From: Sphingomonas sp.
GTDB lineage: Bacteria > Pseudomonadota > Alphaproteobacteria > Sphingomonadales > Sphingomonadaceae
DNA length: 64,000 nt
Direction of reading: 5' to 3'
NCBI GenBank assembly: GCA_013001055.1
Contig: JABDNH010000016.1
Coordinates: forward strand, 1-64,000
Both the position numbers and the translations under genes were made by a program. Shown piece by piece: positions 33,511 through 43,240 of this stretch (its first letter is position 1; each line of letters begins with the position of its first letter). Under the pieces are notes generated by a model. It had not been told where the DNA came from. It ran no database searches and was given only the letters and a program-made list of their open reading frames with translations.

Positions 33511-34115
33511 TCGCCGACTTCGACTTCCTCGCGGGCGTCTTCGCCGATGTCGCGCTTCACGACTTTCTTCGCCTCTTCCAGCAACTCGGGGGTAAGCTGG
33601 GCGCTGCGCGGAGCAATCGGCGTGCCGTCTCCCATCTCGCCATTGGCCTCGATATCTTCGAGCAGCAGTTCCATTTCCGCAATCTCTCGTACTTGGGCCT
33701 CGATTATCTCATCGGCGAGTTCGCGTACTCGCGGATCTGAAATATCGGCGCGGCTGGACGTGAGCACGGCGATCGAATGGTGCGGGATCATCGCCTTCAT
33801 CCAGGCTTCGTCCTCGACGGTGGCCTGGCTACGCGCCAGCCACAGGAACAGCGCAAATCCGATGATTGCGCCGACCATTAGCAGGACCTTGGTCGCGAGC
33901 GTCTTGTACATCCCCCACATGAACCCGAGCATGATGACGATCATCGCCATGCCCATCAGGAGCGCCATGTACATGCGCGTCTGGCTGAAATAGGCGTGGC
34001 TCGGTTCCCAGACATTCGAATATTTGAGCACGAACATCGTGACGATCGACGTAGCGATCATGGCAAAGAAGGTCGGCCATTTGCTTGATTTGCCTTGATG
34101 AGTTGTGCCGGACAT
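33507..34115 (-). CDS. DUF305 domain membrane protein
   Basis: A 202-residue protein with three predicted membrane helices (about 14-34, 47-68 and 75-95) and a C-terminal DUF305 domain containing the conserved MIPHHSIAVLTSSRADISDPRV. The DUF305 family (ferritin-like, His/Met-containing) is repeatedly linked to copper resistance loci, which agrees with its place beside csoR and copAB. It is convergent with the glutaredoxin-MauE gene and shares its stop palindrome. It is not in the copAB operon, so separate control is likely. Confidence 0.85.
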   Translation of the reverse strand: MSGTTHQGKSSKWPTFFAMIATSIVTMFVLKYSNVWEPSHAYFSQTRMYMALLMGMAMIVIMLGFMWGMYKTLATKVLLMVGAIIGFALFLWLARSQATVEDEAWMKAMIPHHSIAVLTSSRADISDPRVRELADEIIEAQVREIAEMELLLEDIEANGEMGDGTPIAPRSAQLTPELLEEAKKVVKRDIGEDAREEVEVGD

Positions 34116-34186
34116 ACCTATTTCTCCTTGTCTCGCGGGAGTAATGGGTGCGGCGCTCCTCAGGTTCCGTTGCTACCAAGACAAAA

Positions 34187-34212
34187 CCCCCGGCACCATG
34201 AGGCACCGGGGG
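34187..34212 (-). terminator. rho-independent terminator of pnp
   Basis: Perfect 7-bp stem CCCCCGG / CCGGGGG with a 12-base loop, followed on the minus strand by TTTTGT. It begins 29 bases after the pnp stop codon. Confidence 0.85.
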
Positions 34213-34240
34213 CTCTGGTTTCTGGCGCTTGCCCGAGGAC

Positions 34241-36580
34241 TTATTCGTCGTCGGTCAGGAAGGCGGGCATGTGACCATCGTCACCGCCCTTGTCGCCGCC
34301 CTTGTCTTCGCCACCTTTGTCGGCGCGATCCCGGCGCGGACCACGGCCACGGCCGCCGCCGTCACGGCCGCCGCCACGCGGGCCACGTCCGCCGTCACGG
34401 CCACCACGGCCACCATCGCGACCACCGTCACGACGCGGACCCTTTTCACGGGGCGGGCGAGTGTCTTCGAGCTCGTCACCGGTTTCCTGGTCGACCACGC
34501 GCATCGACAGGCGGACCTTGCCGCGCTGGTCGATCTCGAGGAGCTTGACCATGACTTCCTGGCCTTCAGAAAGCTCGTCGGTCACCTTCTCGACACGCTC
34601 ATTCTTGATTTCCGACACGTGGACGAGGCCGTCCTTGCCCGGCATGAAGGTCACGAACGCGCCGAAATCGACGATGTTGGCGACCTTGCCGGTGTAGACC
34701 TTGCCGACTTCGGGTTCTGCCACGATGCCTTCGATCCACTTCTTGGCGGCTTCGATTTCATCACCGTTGGAGCTCGAAATCTTGATGATGCCTTCATCAT
34801 CAATGTCGACCTTGGCGCCGGTTTCCGCGACGATTTCGCGAATGACCTTGCCGCCCGTGCCGATGACGTCGCGGATCTTGTCCTTGTTGATCTGCATCGT
34901 CTCGATACGCGGGGCGTGGCTGGAGACTTCATCACGCGCGTGATCAAGTGCCTTGGCCATTTCGCCGAGGATGTGAGCGCGACCCTGCTTGGCCTGCGCC
35001 AGTGCGGTCTCCATGATTTCCTCGGTGATGCCGGCCACCTTGATGTCCATCTGGAGCGAGGTGATGCCTTGCTCGGTGCCCGCGACCTTGAAGTCCATGT
35101 CGCCAAGGTGATCTTCGTCACCCAGGATGTCGGACAGGACGGTGTAGTCGTCGCCTTCGAGGATCAGGCCCATCGCGATGCCGGAAACCGGGCGCTCAAT
35201 CGGCACACCAGCGTCCATCATCGACAGACAGCCACCGCAAACCGTCGCCATCGAGCTCGAGCCATTGGACTCGGTGATGTCGGACAGGATGCGGATCGTG
35301 TAGGGGAACTCCTCATGATCGGGCAGGACCGGGTGCAGCGCACGCCATGCTAGCTTGCCGTGACCGGTTTCGCGGCGGCTGGTGAAGCCGAAGCGACCCA
35401 CTTCGCCGACCGAATAAGGCGGGAAGTTATAGTGCAGCATGAAGGGATTGTAGCTTAGCCCCTCGAGGCCATCGATCATCTGCTCGGCGTCCTTGGTGCC
35501 GAGCGTGACGGTGCAGATGGCCTGCGTCTCGCCGCGCGTGAACAGCGCCGAACCGTGCGTGCGCGGCAGGAGGCCGACCATCGCTTCGATGGGACGCACT
35601 TCGTCGGTCTTACGACCGTCGATACGCTGGCCGTCCTTGAGGATGGCCTTGCGCACGATGTCGCTTTCGAGCTTTTTCACCAGCTTGAGCAAACCGAGAT
35701 ACTCGGCGGGATCGCTTTCCTGGAGGTCGGCAAAATGCTCGCGCGCTTTTTCGCGGGCGTCATTGATGGCGTCCTGGCGATCACCCTTGTCGGTGATCTT
35801 GTAGGCAGCGGCGAGGTCGTCGCCGATAACGCCGCGAAGCGTTTCGAGCTTGCCCGACTTGTCTTCGACGGCATCCAGTTCCCACGGCTCCTTGGCGGCC
35901 TGTTCGGCGAGCTGGATGATCGCGTCGACGACCTTCCTGGAGGCGTCGTGCGCAAATTGGACGGCGCCCAGCATCACGTCTTCGGGAAGTTCCTTGGCTT
36001 CGGATTCGACCATCATGACGGCATCGCGGGTAGCCGCGACGACGAGGTCGAGCTGGCCGCCATCTTCGAAGATGTCGGCAACGGTCGGGTTGAGGACGTA
36101 GTCGCCGTCCTTGTAGCCGACGCGCGCGGCGCCGATCGGGCCCATGAAGGGCACGCCCGAAATCGTCAGCGCTGCCGAGGCCGCGATCATCGCGACGATG
36201 TCGGGCTCGTTGACGCCGTCATAGCTCAGCACCTGGGCGATGACGTTGATTTCATTGTAGAAGCCCTCGGGGAAGAGGGGGCGGACCGGACGGTCGATGA
36301 GGCGGCTGGTCAGCGTTTCCTTTTCGGTGGCGCGGCCTTCACGCTTGAAGAAGCCACCCGGGATGCGGCCAGCAGCCGAGAATTTTTCCTGGTAGTGGAC
36401 GGTGAGCGGGAAGAAATCCTGCCCTTCCTTGACGTTCCTGGCGGCCGTTACGGCACAAAGAACGACGGTTTCGCCGAGGGTCGCCAGCACGGCGCCATCA
36501 GCCTGGCGGGCAATCCTGCCCGTTTCGAGCTTGAGCGTTTCGTCGCCAAGTTCGATTTCTACAGTTTTCACATCAAACAT
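34241..36580 (-). CDS. pnp: polyribonucleotide nucleotidyltransferase (PNPase)
   Basis: A 779-residue phosphorolytic 3'-5' exoribonuclease of the RNA degradosome. Two RNase PH domains (with [22 protein letters not shown] and the second core [17 protein letters not shown]), then a KH domain ([14 protein letters not shown]) and an S1 domain ([18 protein letters not shown]). The C-terminal 65 residues are an Arg/Gly/Asp-rich tail (repeats of RDGGR and GGDK), a probable RNA or protein contact region that varies between species. The frame extends upstream to 36700, but the ATG at 36580 starts the conserved [10 protein letters not shown]. It follows rpsO. Confidence 0.96.
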   Translation of the reverse strand: MFDVKTVEIELGDETLKLETGRIARQADGAVLATLGETVVLCAVTAARNVKEGQDFFPLTVHYQEKFSAAGRIPGGFFKREGRATEKETLTSRLIDRPVRPLFPEGFYNEINVIAQVLSYDGVNEPDIVAMIAASAALTISGVPFMGPIGAARVGYKDGDYVLNPTVADIFEDGGQLDLVVAATRDAVMMVESEAKELPEDVMLGAVQFAHDASRKVVDAIIQLAEQAAKEPWELDAVEDKSGKLETLRGVIGDDLAAAYKITDKGDRQDAINDAREKAREHFADLQESDPAEYLGLLKLVKKLESDIVRKAILKDGQRIDGRKTDEVRPIEAMVGLLPRTHGSALFTRGETQAICTVTLGTKDAEQMIDGLEGLSYNPFMLHYNFPPYSVGEVGRFGFTSRRETGHGKLAWRALHPVLPDHEEFPYTIRILSDITESNGSSSMATVCGGCLSMMDAGVPIERPVSGIAMGLILEGDDYTVLSDILGDEDHLGDMDFKVAGTEQGITSLQMDIKVAGITEEIMETALAQAKQGRAHILGEMAKALDHARDEVSSHAPRIETMQINKDKIRDVIGTGGKVIREIVAETGAKVDIDDEGIIKISSSNGDEIEAAKKWIEGIVAEPEVGKVYTGKVANIVDFGAFVTFMPGKDGLVHVSEIKNERVEKVTDELSEGQEVMVKLLEIDQRGKVRLSMRVVDQETGDELEDTRPPREKGPRRDGGRDGGRGGRDGGRGPRGGGRDGGGRGRGPRRDRADKGGEDKGGDKGGDDGHMPAFLTDDE

Positions 36581-36590
36581 ATTTTTGTCA

Positions 36591-36647
36591 CCCGCTGGGC
36601 CGTATGCCGAGCGGGGCCTCTTATGGTGGCAGGCTGACCGGCCTGCC
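36591..36647 (-). promoter_or_regulatory. double-hairpin 5' leader of pnp
   Basis: Two stems lie between rpsO and pnp: GGCAGGC / GCCTGCC (36628-36634 with 36641-36647, 6-base loop) and CCCGCT / AGCGGG (36591-36596 with 36610-36615). In other proteobacteria a stem in this leader is cut by RNase III and allows PNPase to repress its own mRNA. Here that function is inferred from position and shape. Confidence 0.5.
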
Positions 36648-36717
36648 TCGGTTCGGGGCGTTTCGTCTTGCCCCTTTTGTGCCTTCACGCCGAATTGCAT
36701 GAAGGTCGGATAAGCGA

Positions 36718-36737
36718 AGGGCGCCCGCGGGCGCCCT
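36718..36737 (-). terminator. 20-base perfect palindrome between rpsO and pnp
   Basis: The 20 bases AGGGCGCCCG...CGGGCGCCCT form a perfect palindrome 11 bases past the rpsO stop. The tract after it on the minus strand is only weakly T-rich, so it is likely a partial terminator (as at the E. coli rpsO-pnp junction) or an mRNA-end stabiliser. Confidence 0.55.
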
Positions 36738-36748
36738 CCATGAATTCG

Positions 36749-37018
36749 TTATTTACGCAGACCCAGCTTTGCAATCAGGTCGGCATAGCGCTGGTGATCC
36801 TTGCGCTTGAGGTAATCAAGCAGGTTACGGCGCTTGTTGACCAGCATCAGCAGGCCGCGGCGCGAGTGATTATCCTTCGCGTGCGTCTTGAAGTGTTCGG
36901 TGAGCGTCTGGATGCGGTCGGTGAGGATGGCCACCTGAACTTCGGGCGAACCCGTGTCGTTCTTGCCGCGGCCATGTTCTTCGGCGAGTTCCGCCTTGCG
37001 TTCCGTCGTAATCGACAT
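36749..37018 (-). CDS. rpsO: 30S ribosomal protein S15
   Basis: An 89-residue protein with the S15 core: [32 protein letters not shown] and [16 protein letters not shown]15 binds the central domain of 16S rRNA early in assembly. GGAAGGA precedes the ATG at 37018; the frame extending to 37198 is antisense-like and not used. It is between truB and pnp as in most bacteria. Confidence 0.97.
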   Translation of the reverse strand: MSITTERKAELAEEHGRGKNDTGSPEVQVAILTDRIQTLTEHFKTHAKDNHSRRGLLMLVNKRRNLLDYLKRKDHQRYADLIAKLGLRK

Positions 37019-37070
37019 CGTCGTCATTCCTTCCAAATCATTTGTTGCTGAGCCTCCCCCAAGGGGGTGC

Positions 37071-37970
37071 TCAGAGATTGAACCCGCGCAGGACGGCAAC
37101 CTCGCCATCCTCCACCTCGACCAGCGCGACGGGCGTATTGCCTTCGATCGCGAGATGCTGGCCCGGCGGTGCGGGGTGCCCTTGGAGCCGCTGTCCATGC
37201 CGGAGCAGCGAAGCCTCTTCGGGCGTCACGACAAGTGCCGGGATGTCGTCCAGCCCCGCTTCTAGCGGGAGTAACTTGTCGATCAGGGTGCGGCCCTTAG
37301 TGATTTCCTCGAGAAAGTCCAGCGAAATCGCCTGATTTTCGGAAAAGGGCCCCGCCTTTGTGCGATGCAACTTGGTGACGTGGCCGACGCTTTCAAGCGC
37401 GCGTGCGATATCCCGTGCCAGCGAGCGGATATACGTACCCTTGGAGACGGTGGCAGACAGGGTGACGCTATCGCTGGTGACTTGGACGATTGTCAGCGCG
37501 TGAATGACGACGGTGCGGCTGTCGAGCGAAACCTCCTTGCCTGCGCGGGCGAGGTCGTAGGCGCGCTTGCCATCGACCTTGAGCGCGGAGAATGCCGGCG
37601 GTACCTGCTCGATCGTCCCGGTAAAACCATCAAGTATATCCTCGACCTGCTGGCGGGTCGGGCGCACGTCACTCGTGGCGACGACCTCGCCTTCGGCATC
37701 GAGCGTCGACGTCTCTTCGCCAAACCTTATCGTGAAATCATACGCCTTGGTTGCATCGAGCATCCGCCCGGCCAGCTTGGTCGCTTCGCCAATGGCGATG
37801 GGCAGCACGCCCGAGGCAAGCGGATCGAGTGTACCGCCATGACCGACCTTGGGCTTTTTCACTCCGCATTCGCGCAGAGCCCATTTCACCTTGCCCACGA
37901 TAGAGGTCGAGCCGACACCTACCGGCTTGTCGATGACGAGCCAGCCATTCGCCTTGGCAGCTCCACTCAT
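37071..37970 (-). CDS. truB: tRNA pseudouridine(55) synthase TruB
   Basis: A 299-residue enzyme that makes pseudouridine 55 in the T loop of tRNAs. It opens with [16 protein letters not shown]; the catalytic aspartate is in [15 protein letters not shown], and [14 protein letters not shown] and the PUA-like C-terminus follow. The ATG at 37970 overlaps the tdk stop by 4 bases (ATGA). In many genomes truB directly follows rbfA; here tdk and a gene on the other strand intervene. Confidence 0.95.
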   Translation of the reverse strand: MSGAAKANGWLVIDKPVGVGSTSIVGKVKWALRECGVKKPKVGHGGTLDPLASGVLPIAIGEATKLAGRMLDATKAYDFTIRFGEETSTLDAEGEVVATSDVRPTRQQVEDILDGFTGTIEQVPPAFSALKVDGKRAYDLARAGKEVSLDSRTVVIHALTIVQVTSDSVTLSATVSKGTYIRSLARDIARALESVGHVTKLHRTKAGPFSENQAISLDFLEEITKGRTLIDKLLPLEAGLDDIPALVVTPEEASLLRHGQRLQGHPAPPGQHLAIEGNTPVALVEVEDGEVAVLRGFNL

Positions 37971-38581
37971 CGCGGTATGGCGAGGTTGAGCTGTTCTGCC
38001 TCGCTTTCGCGCAGCCGTTCGAAGAAATGCTTGCGGCACAGCGCGACATAGCGGTCATTGCCACCGATCTCGGTCTGTGCGCCTTCCTTGACCGCGCGGC
38101 CATCGGCCATGACGCGAAGGTTCATCGTCGCCTTGGCGCCGCATTCGCAGATCGCCTTCATCTCGATGAGCTTGTCGGCGAGCGCGAGTAGCGCGGCAGA
38201 GCCCGGAAAAAGCCGACCTTGGAAATCGGTGCGCAGCCCGTAGCACAGTACCGGGATATCGAGCCCGTCGGCGATCTCGGCCAGTTCGAGTACCTGGCGC
38301 TGCGACAGAAACTGCGCTTCGTCGACCAGCAGGCAGTCGATCAGCTTATCCTTGATCTCGCGCATCACGACCGGGATGATCGCGGTGCCTTCCGCGAACA
38401 TATGCGCCTCGGCGGAAAGTCCGATGCGAGAGGCGATGCGACCGCGACCGGCACGCTCGTCGATCGCGCTGGTCCACAGCATTGTGTGCATGCCGCGCTC
38501 GCGATAGTTGAAATCGGCCTGTAGCAAGGTGGTGGACTTCCCGGCATTCATCGCCGCATAGTAGAAATAGAGTTTGGCCAT
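37967..38581 (-). CDS. tdk: thymidine kinase
   Basis: A 204-residue type II thymidine kinase. Walker A is AAMNAGKST (near residue 8), the DE box is CLLVDEAQFL, and the lasso region is DIPVLCYGLRTDFQG. A zinc site is formed by cysteines around ICECGAKA and the C-terminal CRKHFFERL. It phosphorylates salvaged thymidine to dTMP. The ATG at 38581 is chosen over the frame opening at 38647 because homologues begin MAKLYFYY. It is translationally coupled to truB. Confidence 0.95.
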   Translation of the reverse strand: MAKLYFYYAAMNAGKSTTLLQADFNYRERGMHTMLWTSAIDERAGRGRIASRIGLSAEAHMFAEGTAIIPVVMREIKDKLIDCLLVDEAQFLSQRQVLELAEIADGLDIPVLCYGLRTDFQGRLFPGSAALLALADKLIEMKAICECGAKATMNLRVMADGRAVKEGAQTEIGGNDRYVALCRKHFFERLRESEAEQLNLAIPR

Positions 38582-38634
38582 CGGAGGGACGCTAGGGCGC
38601 GGATGGTCGTACGACAAGATCAATGGAGGGCAAT

Positions 38635-40242
38635 TTGTCAGAAGCAACGATGACCCAGAAGGGGTTTCTGGGATGGGTGGAGCGCGCGGGCAACCGGCTT
38701 CCCGATCCGGTCTTCATTTTCTTCTACCTGATTGCGATCCTGATCGTGATTTCGGTCATCGCGGCGGCGACCAACCTGGCAGCTGCGCACCCAGCGGAAA
38801 TCGATGAAGCGACCGGCGCGGCGCGAATCATCGAAGCCAAAAGCCTGTTATCTGCCGACAATATCCGCCGGTTGTGGGTCGAAATGCCTGCGACATTCAC
38901 CCACTTCCACCCGCTCGGTTACGTGCTCGTGGTCATGCTGGGGGCAGGCGTCGCGGAGCGCGCCGGGCTCTTTGGCACGGCAATGCGCGCGGGCGTACGC
39001 AATGCGCCCAGGTTCCTGCTGACGCCGCTGGTGGTATTGGTCGGGATGATCGGCAACCTTGCCGCCGATGCCGCCTATGTCGTGCTGATCCCGCTGGCCG
39101 GTATCATCTTCCATGCCGCCGGGCGTCACCCCATCGCAGGGATCGCGGCGGCCTTTGCCGGGGTGTCGGGGGGTTTTTCGGCCAACCTGTTACCCGGCCA
39201 ACTGGATGCGCTCTTGTTCGGCATCACCGAAGCGGCGGTCGAGACCGTCTTCGGCGACTGGACTGCGAATATCGCGGGCAACTGGTTCTTTATCGCGGCG
39301 ATGACCTTCATCTTCCTGCCCGTCATCTGGTATATCACCGACAAGGTGATCGAGCCCAAATTCGGCAAGTATGACGCCAGTAAGGCCGACCACGAAGTCG
39401 ACGACGTCGATGAGGACAAGCCGCTTACCGCTGCCGAGAAGAAGGGTCTCAAACGCGCCGGTCTTGCCGCGCTTGGCGTCATCGGCTTGTGGGTATTGTT
39501 CACGGTCGGACCGGGCACTCCCCTGATCGATGAAACCGCCAATCCGGAAGCGCGGATGACTCCCTTCTACCAAAGTCTGGTTGCGGGCTTCTTCGTACTC
39601 TTCCTGCTGTCGGCATGGGCTTACGGCGCTGCGGCCGGCACCATCGAGAACCACCGCGACCTGGTGAAGATGATGGCGGGCGCGATGGAAGACCTGGCCT
39701 ACTACCTTGTGCTGGCCTTCGCGGCGGCTCACTTCGTCGCGATGTTCGCCTGGTCGGAACTGGGCATCATCCTTGCAGTGAACGGCGCCAATTTCCTGCA
39801 GGGCTTTGACCTGCCTGCGCCGGTTCTTCTCGCGGCGATTGTGCTGTTCTCGGGCTTCCTCAACCTTTTCGTGGGGTCGGCTAGCGCCAAGTGGGCACTG
39901 CTGGCACCGGTGCTCGTGCCGATGCTGATCCTGCTCGGCATTTCGCCCGAAACGTCGACTGCGGCTTACCGCGTCGGCGATAGCGCGACCAACATCATTA
40001 CCCCGCTGATGGTCTACCTCCCGCTGATACTGATCTTCTGCCAGCGCTGGACCAAGGATTTCGGGCTCGGCAGCCTGATGGCGATGATGATCCCTTATTC
40101 GATCGGCCTGCTAATCGCAGGCACGGCGCTCATCATGATCTGGGTTGGCCTCGACCTGCCACTCGGCCCGGGCGCGAACGTATTCACCAATCCGGCGGAT
40201 TACGGGATCATCGAGAGCGTGGCACCGGCGAACGCCGAATAG
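38635..40242 (+). CDS. AbgT family transporter
   Basis: A 535-residue membrane protein with about 11-13 helices. Family segments are DPVFIFFYLIAILIVIS, FTHFHPLGYVLVVMLGAGVAE, NLAADAAYVVLIPL, GVSGGFSANLLPGQLD and GDSATNIITPLMVYLPL. AbgT proteins take up p-aminobenzoyl-glutamate or export p-aminobenzoate and sulfonamides. I place the start at the TTG at 38635, because GGAGGG (38625-38630) lies 4 bases before it; the ATGs at 38623 and 38650 have poorer spacing. It is a plus-strand gene inside a minus-strand gene-expression block. Confidence 0.88.
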   Translation: MSEATMTQKGFLGWVERAGNRLPDPVFIFFYLIAILIVISVIAAATNLAAAHPAEIDEATGAARIIEAKSLLSADNIRRLWVEMPATFTHFHPLGYVLVVMLGAGVAERAGLFGTAMRAGVRNAPRFLLTPLVVLVGMIGNLAADAAYVVLIPLAGIIFHAAGRHPIAGIAAAFAGVSGGFSANLLPGQLDALLFGITEAAVETVFGDWTANIAGNWFFIAAMTFIFLPVIWYITDKVIEPKFGKYDASKADHEVDDVDEDKPLTAAEKKGLKRAGLAALGVIGLWVLFTVGPGTPLIDETANPEARMTPFYQSLVAGFFVLFLLSAWAYGAAAGTIENHRDLVKMMAGAMEDLAYYLVLAFAAAHFVAMFAWSELGIILAVNGANFLQGFDLPAPVLLAAIVLFSGFLNLFVGSASAKWALLAPVLVPMLILLGISPETSTAAYRVGDSATNIITPLMVYLPLILIFCQRWTKDFGLGSLMAMMIPYSIGLLIAGTALIMIWVGLDLPLGPGANVFTNPADYGIIESVAPANAE

Positions 40243-40250
40243 AATGAAAC

Positions 40251-40274
40251 GGGCCTCGGCGGTTGCCGGGGCCC
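40251..40274. terminator. imperfect hairpin between abgT and rbfA
   Basis: GGGCC-CGGC and GCCG-GGCCC pair around a GGTT loop with one unpaired base on each arm. T tracts on both sides are weak. It fills the short gap between the two convergent genes and could end either transcript. Confidence 0.45.
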
Positions 40275-40275
40275 C

Positions 40276-40677
40276 TTATTCCTCGTCGTCGCTAGCGAGA
40301 TCGCGTGCTACGTGCGCAGTGCGCAGGAGGCTGTCGATATGACTGCCTTCGTCGAAGCTCTCGTCGGTCAGGAATTTGAGGTCGGCGGCATATTTGGTGT
40401 TCACACGCCGTGCGACTTCGCCCTGCAGGTAGCGGCGATTGCGCTTGAGCGCGGCCAGCACCTGCTCCTCCTTGTCGCCCAGCAGCGGTTTCACGAACAC
40501 CGTGGCATGGCGTAGATCTGGGCTCATCCGCACCTCGGTGACCGAGATGGGGGTCGAGTTCAGGTCCGGATCGTGCACGTCGCCGCGCGCGAGGATTTCG
40601 GAAAGGACGTGACGAACCTGCTCGCCGACCCGAAGGACACGAACAGAGGGTCCGTCATTATTGTTTGGCTTGGGCAT
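40276..40677 (-). CDS. rbfA: 30S ribosome-binding factor A
   Basis: A 133-residue KH-like protein that binds the 16S rRNA 5' helix during 30S maturation. It has [40 protein letters not shown] and the C-terminal [28 protein letters not shown] at 40680 and ATG at 40677 are adjacent; I take the ATG. It follows infB after an 80-base gap that contains a tRNA T-arm-like hairpin. Confidence 0.94.
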   Translation of the reverse strand: MPKPNNNDGPSVRVLRVGEQVRHVLSEILARGDVHDPDLNSTPISVTEVRMSPDLRHATVFVKPLLGDKEEQVLAALKRNRRYLQGEVARRVNTKYAADLKFLTDESFDEGSHIDSLLRTAHVARDLASDDEE

Positions 40678-40694
40678 CACTCTGGAAACTCACG

Positions 40695-40729
40695 GGCGGG
40701 AATCGAACCCGCCAAATGTCGCAATGACA
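40695..40729 (-). other. tRNA T-arm-like hairpin and a second small stem between infB and rbfA
   Basis: On the minus strand GGCGGG-TTCGATT-CCCGCC (40713-40695) is a perfect 6-bp stem with a 7-base loop identical in form to a tRNA T arm (TTCRANN). Just upstream is TGTC-ATTGC-GACA (40729-40717). Flanking bases do not give a matching acceptor stem, so a full tRNA is not supported. It may be a tRNA relic or a structured leader of rbfA. Confidence 0.45.
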
Positions 40730-40760
40730 CCCCCGCCGACCGGGTCAGAGCCATATTCTC

Positions 40761-43238
40761 CTATAACGTCCGTTCGCGTTCTTCGACTTCGAAGATTTCG
40801 AGCATGTCTCCCGGCGCGATGTCGTTGGTGTCCTCGAGGACGGCACCGCATTCGGTTCCGGCTTCGACTTCCTTGACGTCATCCTTGAAGCGCCGCAGCG
40901 AGGCAATCGTAGTCTTCGAGACGATGACATCGTCGCGCGTCAGGCGGGCGTGGAGGCCCAGCTTGATGACCCCGTCGACGACGAGGAGACCGGCGGCCTT
41001 GTCCTTCTTGCCCGACTTGAAGACCTGCTTGACCTCGGCCTTGCCGACCACGGTTTCGATGATCTCGGGGCCGAGTTCGCCCGCCATCGCACCCTTCACC
41101 CAGTCGGTGAGGTGGTAGATGACGTCGTAATAGCGAAATTCGACTTCATCGCGCTTGGCGATTTCGCGCGCCTTCGAATTGGGGCGCACGTTGAACCCGA
41201 TGATCGGCGCGTTCGAGCTGGAAGCCAGCGTCACGTCGCTTTCGGTGATCGCGCCGACACCCGAATGGATGACGCGGACTTCGATTTCGTCAGTCGATAG
41301 CTTGTTCAGCGCGTTGACGATCGCTTCCGAGGTGCCCTGCACGTCGGCCTTGACGATGATCGGGAAGGTGATGACCTCCGATCCTGCCTTGTCGAACATG
41401 TTTTCGAGGCTGACGGGCGCTGCAGTCGTGCGCTTGGTGTCGAGAACGCTCTTGCGATATTCCGCGACTTCGCGGGCACGCTGGTCATTTTCGACGACGG
41501 TGAAGGCATCACCCGCGCTCGGCAAAGCGGAAAGGCCCAGCACTTCGACGGGGAATGCGGGACCGGCTTCCTTGATACGTTTGCCGCGATCATCGACGAG
41601 CGCGCGCACCTTACCGGCGGCGGGACCCGCGACGAATACATCGCCGACTTTAAGCGTACCGCGATTGATGAGCACGGTGGCCACCGGGCCGCGGCCCTTG
41701 TCGAGCTGGGCTTCGACCACGGTGGCATCTGCCGCGCGGTCGGGATTGGCCTTGAGTTCGAGCAGTTCGGCCTGGAGGTTGATCGCCTCAAGCAGCTTGT
41801 CGATGTTGGTCTTTTTCTTGGCCGAGACTTCGACGTCCTGGACATCGCCCGACATCGCTTCGACGATGATTTCGTGCTGAAGCAGTTCCTCGCGGACTTT
41901 CTGCGGATTGGCACCATCCTTGTCGATCTTGTTGATCGCCACGATCATCGGCACTTCGGCCGCCTTGATGTGGTTGATCGCTTCGATCGTCTGGGGTTTG
42001 AGGCCATCGTCGGCCGCCACCACCAGGATTGCAAGATCGGTGACGTTGGCACCGCGCGCGCGCATTTCGGTAAAGGCTTCGTGGCCCGGCGTATCGAGGA
42101 AGGTAATCGGATCGCCGCCCTTGGGCGTGACTTGGTAGGCCCCGATATGCTGGGTGATGCCGCCAGCTTCCCCCGCCGCCACATCGGCGCCGCGAATGGC
42201 GTCGAGCAGCGAGGTCTTGCCGTGATCGACATGGCCCATGATCGTCACGACCGGCGGACGCGGCTGCAGCGAGTCCTCGGGATCCACATCCTCGGTCGTG
42301 TCGATATCGACATCGCTTTCGCTAACGCGCTGAATCTTGTGACCGAATTCGGTGACGAGCAGTTCGGCGGTGTCCTGGTCGACATTCTGATTGACCGTCA
42401 CCATCATGCCCATATTGAACAGGCTCTTGACGAGATCGGCCGACTTTTCGCCCATGCGCTTGGCGAGTTCGGCGACGGTGATGCTGTCGGGCACCACGAC
42501 ATCGCGAACCTGCTTCTCGCGCGGACCGCTGTCGTGATCGCGCTTGGCCTTTTCACGCTTGCGCTTCAGTGCCGCGAGACTGCGAGCGCGGTTGCCGTCC
42601 TCGCCGCGCAGCGCGCGGTTGACGGTGAGCTTGCCCGAACGACGGTCGGGTGCCGGGCGACCCTTGCTGGCCTTCTTCTTGGGCGCGGGCTTGCGCTCTT
42701 CAGCGCGCGGTGCCGGAGCGGGTGTCGGCGCCGCCTTTGAGGCTTCATGCTTGGTGCGTTCGGCGTCATCGGCAGCCTTCTTGGCGTCTTCGGCAGCCCG
42801 GCGCTCGGCCTCTTCCTCGGCCATGCGGTTCTCTTCGGCGCGGCGTTCTTCTGCCTGGGCCTTGGCGCTTTTTGCCTTTTCGTCACGCTCGCGCTGCTCG
42901 GCTTCGAGGCGCATCCGATCCTGTTCGGCTTGGCGCTCGAGCTCCTTGACCTGTTCGCGGCGTTCCGCGGCGGTCAGCTCTTTCTTGGGCGCAGGCTTGG
43001 GGACCGCGGCCTTCTTGGGCGCAGCTTCCTGCTTCTCGGGCGCGGCCTCCTTGGCCTTGGTTTCTTCCTGCGCCTCGGGCTGTGCGTCGCCAGGCTTCAG
43101 GATACGCCGCTTCTTGACCTCGACCACGACCGTATTCGAACGGCCATGGCTGAAGCTCTGCTTCACCTTACCGGTTTCCACCGTACGCTTGACCCCAAGC
43201 GGCGGGCGGGTGCCGAGCTTCTTCTTGTCGTCGCTCAT
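40761..43238 (-). CDS. infB: translation initiation factor IF-2
   Basis: An 825-residue GTPase that brings initiator tRNA to the 30S subunit. A long charged Ala/Glu/Arg N-terminal region (about 1-260, with many AEERRAEE-type repeats) carries the IF2-associated motif near residue 10. The G domain has [17 protein letters not shown] and NKIDKDGA, followed by domains II-IV ending in the initiator-binding domain. It is 2 bp after the ylxR-like gene, in the order rimP-nusA-ylxR-infB-rbfA. Confidence 0.97.
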   Translation of the reverse strand: MSDDKKKLGTRPPLGVKRTVETGKVKQSFSHGRSNTVVVEVKKRRILKPGDAQPEAQEETKAKEAAPEKQEAAPKKAAVPKPAPKKELTAAERREQVKELERQAEQDRMRLEAEQRERDEKAKSAKAQAEERRAEENRMAEEEAERRAAEDAKKAADDAERTKHEASKAAPTPAPAPRAEERKPAPKKKASKGRPAPDRRSGKLTVNRALRGEDGNRARSLAALKRKREKAKRDHDSGPREKQVRDVVVPDSITVAELAKRMGEKSADLVKSLFNMGMMVTVNQNVDQDTAELLVTEFGHKIQRVSESDVDIDTTEDVDPEDSLQPRPPVVTIMGHVDHGKTSLLDAIRGADVAAGEAGGITQHIGAYQVTPKGGDPITFLDTPGHEAFTEMRARGANVTDLAILVVAADDGLKPQTIEAINHIKAAEVPMIVAINKIDKDGANPQKVREELLQHEIIVEAMSGDVQDVEVSAKKKTNIDKLLEAINLQAELLELKANPDRAADATVVEAQLDKGRGPVATVLINRGTLKVGDVFVAGPAAGKVRALVDDRGKRIKEAGPAFPVEVLGLSALPSAGDAFTVVENDQRAREVAEYRKSVLDTKRTTAAPVSLENMFDKAGSEVITFPIIVKADVQGTSEAIVNALNKLSTDEIEVRVIHSGVGAITESDVTLASSSNAPIIGFNVRPNSKAREIAKRDEVEFRYYDVIYHLTDWVKGAMAGELGPEIIETVVGKAEVKQVFKSGKKDKAAGLLVVDGVIKLGLHARLTRDDVIVSKTTIASLRRFKDDVKEVEAGTECGAVLEDTNDIAPGDMLEIFEVEERERTL

Positions 43239-43240
43239 TC

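Noticed and set aside
34241-34470. Tandem DNA repeats in the pnp 3' region
   Set aside because: The repeats come from a Gly/Arg/Asp-rich protein tail with degenerate codons; they are not exact DNA repeats and there is no CRISPR-like spacing.
34229-35353. 374-codon frame antisense to pnp
   Set aside because: It starts inside the Gly/Arg-rich tail complement and shows no protein signature.
40681-40760. A complete tRNA gene between infB and rbfA
   Set aside because: The T arm is perfect, but the bases that should form the acceptor stem do not pair over seven positions, and no standard D or anticodon arm can be drawn.
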